A DNA stretch of 8,923 nt from CAZKEW01 sp964580435 (GTDB lineage: Bacteria > Acidobacteriota > Aminicenantia > Aminicenantales > UBA8522): contig CAZOKP010000102.1 in NCBI GenBank assembly GCA_964580435.1, positions 1-8,923 of the forward strand, in the 5' to 3' direction. The notes under the pieces are model-generated. The model saw only the letters and a list, made by a program, of their open reading frames with translations, searched no databases and was not told the DNA's origin. The position numbers and the translations under genes are program-made. Of this stretch, positions 5,651-8,923 are shown piece by piece. Each line of letters opens with the position of its first letter. Positions within the stretch are counted from its first letter, which is position 1.

Positions 5651-6424
5651 CTAAGTTTTCTTCGGAACCCAGGGGAAAAAAGCATTAGTCCGGCGGGCAT
5701 ATTCGGCGAATTCTTCATTGCCCGCGTACTTCTTTTCGAGCATCGCGACTCCGGAGACCAGGAGCAGGAGAAAGCTGATGGTCAGCGGGCTTATAACCGC
5801 TGTCCAACCGCCCGGCACAGAAAGCGCTATGAGGAATATTCCCCACCATTGCGTGGCTTCTCCAAAATAGTTGGGGTGGCGCGTATATTTCCATAAGCCG
5901 GTGGTCATAATCCTTGCTCTGTTTTCTGCCTTCTGCTTGAACTTTTTCAGTTGATAATCCCCAACGGCCTCAAAAAAGAAGCCAACAAGCCACACTAAAG
6001 TTCCGGCAATATCAAGCGGTGAAAGACCCTCCGCGGCAGAAAGATTGACCAGGGCGAGGGGGTAGGAAATAAGGAGAAGAAAAATTCCCTGGAGCATGAA
6101 AATCTGGAAAAAGCTCCTCAGGACGAACCATCTCCCCCAGCATCGTCTCCACTGGGCATACCGGAAATCCTCTCCCCTGCCCTTATTCCGGAGATAAATG
6201 TGAAGGGCGAGCCTGGCCGCCCAGGCAAGTACAAGGGCCGTGATAAGAACGTGGCGGGCCTCGAACCCGGGCTCCCAAAAAAAGCTCAAAAGGGCGACAA
6301 CAACGAAACCCGGCCCCCAGGCGATATCGACAACGGAATTATCTTTTTTGAGTAGGGCGATGAGAAAGACGGCGGTCATGTAAAAAAAGACGGCCAGAGC
6401 AGTTATGAGGATGAGATGAAGCAT
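5651..6424 (-). CDS. DUF1295 (steroid 5-alpha-reductase-like) membrane protein
   Basis: A 257-aa polytopic membrane protein with about seven membrane segments (roughly residues 3-24, 36-52, 57-77, 105-129, 138-157, 192-207 and 209-229). Diagnostic features are VVDIAWGPGF (31-40), R71 and the GEDFRYAQWR loop (84-93), the signature GLWKYTRHPNYFGE (176-189) and the C-terminal TNAFFPWVPKK (246-256). These belong to DUF1295, related to steroid 5-alpha reductases and isoprenylcysteine carboxyl methyltransferases; the HPNYFGE region is where relatives bind a nucleotide cofactor or S-adenosylmethionine. The exact reaction is unknown; NAD(P)H-dependent reduction or methylation of a lipid are both possible. 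It starts 12 bases after the stop of the DhaL-DegV gene with only a weak ribosome binding site, so translation is probably coupled to that gene. Confidence 0.85.
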   Translation of the reverse strand: MLHLILITALAVFFYMTAVFLIALLKKDNSVVDIAWGPGFVVVALLSFFWEPGFEARHVLITALVLAWAARLALHIYLRNKGRGEDFRYAQWRRCWGRWFVLRSFFQIFMLQGIFLLLISYPLALVNLSAAEGLSPLDIAGTLVWLVGFFFEAVGDYQLKKFKQKAENRARIMTTGLWKYTRHPNYFGEATQWWGIFLIALSVPGGWTAVISPLTISFLLLLVSGVAMLEKKYAGNEEFAEYARRTNAFFPWVPKKT

Positions 6425-6436
6425 TATCGCCGGCTT

Positions 6437-8218
6437 TTATTCGTACATCAGGGCGATTCCAACGACGCCGATGCCGTTATGAACGCCCACGACCGGAGAA
6501 ACATCCATGATGTATGCGGGAGGCATGCCGACGAGCTCCTGCAGTTTCCGGGCATATGTCTGGGCCCGAGGCAGGTTCTGGGCATGCACGATAGCATACC
6601 TCCAGATTTTTCCCTTGGCTGCCGCTTCCTCGCTCACGAGCCGGAGTATTTTCTTCATATTCGCTTTCCGGCTGAACGATTTCCCAAAAGGCAGCCCTCT
6701 TCCGTCCTCGTCCAGCGTGATGATCGGTTTCAGGTTGAGCAGCCTGGCCAGGAGCCCTTTCATCGGGCTGATCCTGCCGCCGCGCACCATGTATTTAAGG
6801 CTGGCGATATCCACCCACAAGCGAGTTTTCGCGATCCATTCTTGGGTTTTTTCGACAATCTCGTCGGCGGCCATACCTTGGCTCAAGGCCTCAGCCGCGC
6901 GCATGACGATCAGGCCGAGGGAGACCGACAGGTTCTTGGAATCAATGACAGTGATCTTTTTGTCTTTGATTTTTTCGGCCGCCTGCCGGCTGTAGGCACA
7001 GGCCCCGCTCAGCTTGTCGGAAAGCTGGAAAACCAGGATGGATTTGTAGAAGGTGGAAAGGTAGGAAAACAGGCTCTGTACCAGCGCGACCGACGCCTGC
7101 GAGCTCTTGGGGTGTTCCCGGCGCGTTCCCAAAAGAGTATAAAATTGCTCCGGCGTGATGGTCAGCTTGTCCAGAAACTGCGTTTCTCCGAAAGAGAGGT
7201 TGAAAGGAATGACCTGGATCTGGTATTCATCGATGAATGCCTGCGGCAGGTCACAGGAGGAATCCGTGACGAAGGCGACGTCCCATTTCCGGTTATGGCT
7301 GACCTCGTATTGCTTGCGCATGTCATCGACCTTCAACTGGACGATGGAGCCATAATCTTTGAGCCGGAAGAATAGGTCGGAGGGAGAATTCGTGTGCACG
7401 TGGAAGCGGGCCTTTTCCTCCGCGCCGGCCACGATCGCCGAATTCCCGAAGGACTGAACAAGGGTGCGGATTTTGTCGAGGTCCATGTTTTTTCCTTGGA
7501 GAAGAGCCTCGGCGCAATACCGCTCGGTGATCTCTCTTTTAAAGGAATGGACCCGGCTCTCTATCTCGGGCGTGATCGCCGGTGACTTGGGGACATTTCT
7601 CAGCCTGCCGGCGCGCGTGAAGTGCAGGACGCCTTCGATGAAATCCACGAATCCTTTAGCTCCGGCATCGACCACACCGGCCTTGGCCAGGACCGTCAGT
7701 TTCTTGGGCGTATCTTTCAGCGATTGCCTGGCTTCCTGGAGCGAATAGGAAAGAAGCTCGACGAAATCCGCCGTTCTGGCGGCGTGCCGGTGGACCGCCT
7801 CGGCCCATTCGCGCATCACGGTCAGCATGGTCCCTTCCACCGGCGATAGAATAGCCTTGTACACGGACTGGACCGCCCTTCTGGACGACTCGGCAAAAGT
7901 CTTGGCCGTGATGCGGTGCTCGTGCTGGAATTCGGTGCTCAGGCTGTGGATGAACTGGGCAAAGATCAGCCCCGAATTTCCCCTGGCACCGGCCAGCGCT
8001 GCGTCAGCGATCGACCGGAAGGTAGCCCTGAGAGAATTGCTCACGACAGCGGTTTCGGCGATCGAACGCATTGTGGCGGCCAGGTTCGTGCCCGTGTCCG
8101 CATCAGGGACGGGAAAGACGTTGATCTTGTTCAGGTAGTCCTGGTCGTTGATGACAGCATTTCCGCCGGCCAAAAAGGCGTAATACAGCCTCCGTCCGTT
8201 GAGGTACCTAATTTTCAT
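6437..8218 (-). CDS. DhaL-DegV fusion: probable single-chain fatty acid kinase (FakA + FakB parts)
   Basis: The 593-aa product has three parts. Residues 1-200 form the DhaL/DAK2 ATP-binding kinase domain: NVFPVPDADTGTNL (33-46) supplies the metal/ATP-binding aspartates D39 and D41, although the usual Gly at 40 is Ala; GARGNSG (77-83) and PVEGTMLTV (126-134) follow. Residues 225-305 match the FakA linker, with Cys235 and His273/His275 (FHVHT) at the spacing of that domain's conserved Cys/His metal site. Residues 312-593 are a full DegV domain: VTDSSCDLP (317-325), SSQAS (372-376), LSDKLSG (399-405), YMVRGGRIS (476-484), LNLKPII and VVGVHNGIG (576-584). The Ser/Thr loop, LSG and His580 match the positions where FakB proteins hold the fatty acid carboxylate. 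Fak phosphorylates exogenous fatty acids to acyl-phosphate for PlsX/PlsY. Normal FakA ends in a DegV-like domain lacking ligand residues. Start: ATG with GGAAGAG nine bases upstream. Cytoplasmic. Confidence 0.88.
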   Translation of the reverse strand: MKIRYLNGRRLYYAFLAGGNAVINDQDYLNKINVFPVPDADTGTNLAATMRSIAETAVVSNSLRATFRSIADAALAGARGNSGLIFAQFIHSLSTEFQHEHRITAKTFAESSRRAVQSVYKAILSPVEGTMLTVMREWAEAVHRHAARTADFVELLSYSLQEARQSLKDTPKKLTVLAKAGVVDAGAKGFVDFIEGVLHFTRAGRLRNVPKSPAITPEIESRVHSFKREITERYCAEALLQGKNMDLDKIRTLVQSFGNSAIVAGAEEKARFHVHTNSPSDLFFRLKDYGSIVQLKVDDMRKQYEVSHNRKWDVAFVTDSSCDLPQAFIDEYQIQVIPFNLSFGETQFLDKLTITPEQFYTLLGTRREHPKSSQASVALVQSLFSYLSTFYKSILVFQLSDKLSGACAYSRQAAEKIKDKKITVIDSKNLSVSLGLIVMRAAEALSQGMAADEIVEKTQEWIAKTRLWVDIASLKYMVRGGRISPMKGLLARLLNLKPIITLDEDGRGLPFGKSFSRKANMKKILRLVSEEAAAKGKIWRYAIVHAQNLPRAQTYARKLQELVGMPPAYIMDVSPVVGVHNGIGVVGIALMYE

Positions 8219-8307
8219 GGGGCCGCACTCTTCCGTCCACGCTCTGAGCCTATAATTTCCCCTATTTTACTGAAAAAGTCAAAAAAATACTATTATTTCG
8301 ATGAATT
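8219..8307 (-). other. AT-rich 89-bp gap ahead of the DhaL-DegV gene
   Basis: The stretch between the small gene's stop and the fusion gene's start is very AT-rich. On the minus strand it holds TTGACT (complement 8277-8282), but the nearest -10-like ATTATA lies 20 bases away, beyond good spacing. A run of seven T precedes it without a hairpin. A promoter here is plausible but I cannot place it; read-through from the small upstream gene is equally possible. Confidence 0.3.
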
Positions 8308-8607
8308 TTATAATTTAACTAAGATATTTTCTGTTTCCGTGTTCTTCGCCGTCAAGGTGGATGCCTGCCGGCGGGAGAGGACCCAGGGCTCGTCCCATTG
8401 GACGATGTCCTGCCCATTCCAGTAAAAGGTCTGGAAGAACGACTTCTCCTCGTTTGAGATCGTCGCGCAGTAGAAGGCCGCGTTTTTTCGCAGGACTATG
8501 GTCATGAAGCGGCGGGCGCGCCAGCGCGACCGAAAATTCTTGCACCAGACCTGGTAATCGGTGAAATCAGAGTGGAGGCAAACCTCCCAGTCTTTCCCCC
8601 CCCACAT
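8308..8607 (-). CDS. Hypothetical tryptophan-rich small protein (99 aa)
   Basis: I do not recognise this protein. From the ATG at 8607 it has 99 residues with five Trp and many aromatic residues (DYQVWCKNFRSRW, SFFQTFYWNG, IVQWDEPWVL), three Cys, a basic patch (RSRWRARR, residues 26-33), and no signal peptide or membrane segment. The alternation of aromatic and polar residues suggests a small beta-rich domain. Codon choice matches the neighbours, with mostly C/G third positions, until the AT-rich last codons. The start is chosen because GGAGGG (complement 8613-8618) lies at ideal distance. In-frame alternatives are ATG at 8655, where GGAGG directly abuts the start, and TTG at 8688, giving up to 126 residues. 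It lies 89 bases upstream of the DhaL-DegV gene on the same strand and may be its operon leader gene. Confidence 0.55.
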   Translation of the reverse strand: MWGGKDWEVCLHSDFTDYQVWCKNFRSRWRARRFMTIVLRKNAAFYCATISNEEKSFFQTFYWNGQDIVQWDEPWVLSRRQASTLTAKNTETENILVKL

Positions 8608-8612
8608 CAGAA

Positions 8613-8618
8613 CCCTCC
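8613..8618 (-). promoter_or_regulatory. Shine-Dalgarno site deciding the start of the 99-aa gene
   Basis: GGAGGG-type core on the minus strand, separated by about five bases from the ATG at 8607. The longer in-frame start at 8655 has GGAGG touching the ATG, which is too close for efficient initiation. Confidence 0.5.
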
Positions 8619-8719
8619 GCTCCCCATAGGGAGACGCCTTCTCCTCACGCCCCATCCTCCAAATAAGTCTTCGCCCGAGCGGCGGCAAGAATCGTCAATC
8701 CAAGGCTCCGAGCAAACCG

Positions 8720-8748
8720 ATTCTACTCGTTTTGCCCGTCCAATTCAA
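8720..8748 (-). promoter_or_regulatory. Promoter for the 99-aa gene (minus strand)
   Basis: Read on the minus strand: -35 TTGAAT (complement 8743-8748), 17-base spacer, -10 TAGAAT (complement 8720-8725); start expected near 8713. This would leave a leader of about 105 bases to the ATG at 8607. It is back to back with the plus-strand promoter at 8759-8787, with 10 bases between the -35 boxes. Confidence 0.5.
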
Positions 8749-8758
8749 GCCCAAATTA

Positions 8759-8787
8759 TTGACCCCTCCTTGAGAAAAGCTTATAAA
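8759..8787 (+). promoter_or_regulatory. Promoter for the secreted-protein gene (plus strand)
   Basis: TTGACC (8759-8764), 17-base spacer, TATAAA (8782-8787). The start is expected near 8794, only about nine bases before the ATG at 8803. The AAGGGG ribosome-binding-like stretch (8790-8794) then lies at the very 5' end of the mRNA. Confidence 0.6.
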
Positions 8788-8802
8788 TAAAGGGGCCAGA
8801 AA

Positions 8803-8923
8803 ATGAAGATGACATCATCGACCAAGCTCCTGCTGGCCTTCTTGATCGTTCTTCTTCTTGGATTCGGTGGGGGTCAGAACGGCCGTTCCTGTGACGGCGC
8901 TGAAAGACAAAGCGGCCGCACAG
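8803..8923 (+). CDS. N-terminus of a secreted protein (runs off right edge)
   Basis: Forty residues are visible. They show a signal peptide: a short basic start (MKMTSSTK), a strongly hydrophobic core (LLLAFLIVLLLGF, residues 9-21) and a Gly-rich region, then a polar segment with Cys30. The Cys is not in a lipobox, so a lipoprotein is not supported; cleavage by signal peptidase I or a membrane anchor are both open. The start is supported by AAGGGG eight bases upstream and a good promoter (8759-8787). Function cannot be told from this part. Confidence 0.6.
   Translation, partial: MKMTSSTKLLLAFLIVLLLGFGGGQNGRSCDGAERQSGRT

Noticed and set aside
6416..7375. A 319-codon open frame on the plus strand inside the DhaL-DegV gene
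   Set aside because: It is antisense to conserved DegV motifs, and its composition (Arg/Gly/Asp-rich, low complexity) is that of an antisense shadow in GC-rich DNA.
1..8923. CRISPR array, insertion sequence, phage attachment site or replication origin
   Set aside because: No spaced direct repeats, transposase or integrase frames, tRNA-linked repeats or DnaA-box clusters were seen.

Overview
This is a bacterial window of moderate GC content with ordinary Shine-Dalgarno sites and no mobile element, rRNA, tRNA or CRISPR array that I can recognise. Four things point to a poorly characterised lineage: a TldD/TldE pair next to a secreted M29-type peptidase, an archaeal-style stand-alone GuaA ATP-pyrophosphatase, a DhaL-DegV fusion, and generally divergent proteins. 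Candidatus Aminicenantes or a relative near Acidobacteriota is my guess. It rests on gene style alone and is weak.

Layout. Bases 1-293 (minus) hold the start of a secreted M29-like aminopeptidase that runs off the left edge. Bases 294-616 have no gene but are rich in inverted repeats, ending in a 34-bp near-palindrome that overlaps the ribosome binding site of the next gene. Bases 617-3668 (plus) look like one operon: a small Tat-signal protein of 87 aa, then tldD (482 aa), then tldE/pmbA (442 aa). The tldD stop and tldE start overlap as ATGA. Convergent to it, at 3683-4615 (minus), lies the GMP synthase ATP-pyrophosphatase subunit with its own promoter. Bases 4616-5209 have no protein gene. 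They carry the guaA promoter, a candidate small RNA gene on the minus strand with a consensus promoter and an intrinsic terminator, and an opposing plus-strand promoter next to a palindromic element.

Bases 5210-8218 (minus) form a tight three-gene cluster, transcribed as DhaL-DegV fusion, then a DUF1295 membrane protein, then a DUF2177 membrane protein. The fusion looks like a single-chain fatty acid kinase, combining the FakA catalytic and linker parts with a FakB-type fatty-acid-binding domain. DUF1295 (steroid 5-alpha-reductase/isoprenylcysteine methyltransferase-like) and DUF2177 suggest a membrane lipid function for the cluster; this is inference. Upstream is an unrecognised 99-aa tryptophan-rich protein (8308-8607, minus). 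Divergent from it, the N-terminus of a secreted protein (8803 onward, plus) runs off the right edge. The two have back-to-back consensus-like promoters 10 bp apart.

The best candidates for something new are the short RNA gene at 4962-5112, the single-chain fatty acid kinase with its membrane partners, and the structured leader plus small Tat protein ahead of tldD/tldE.
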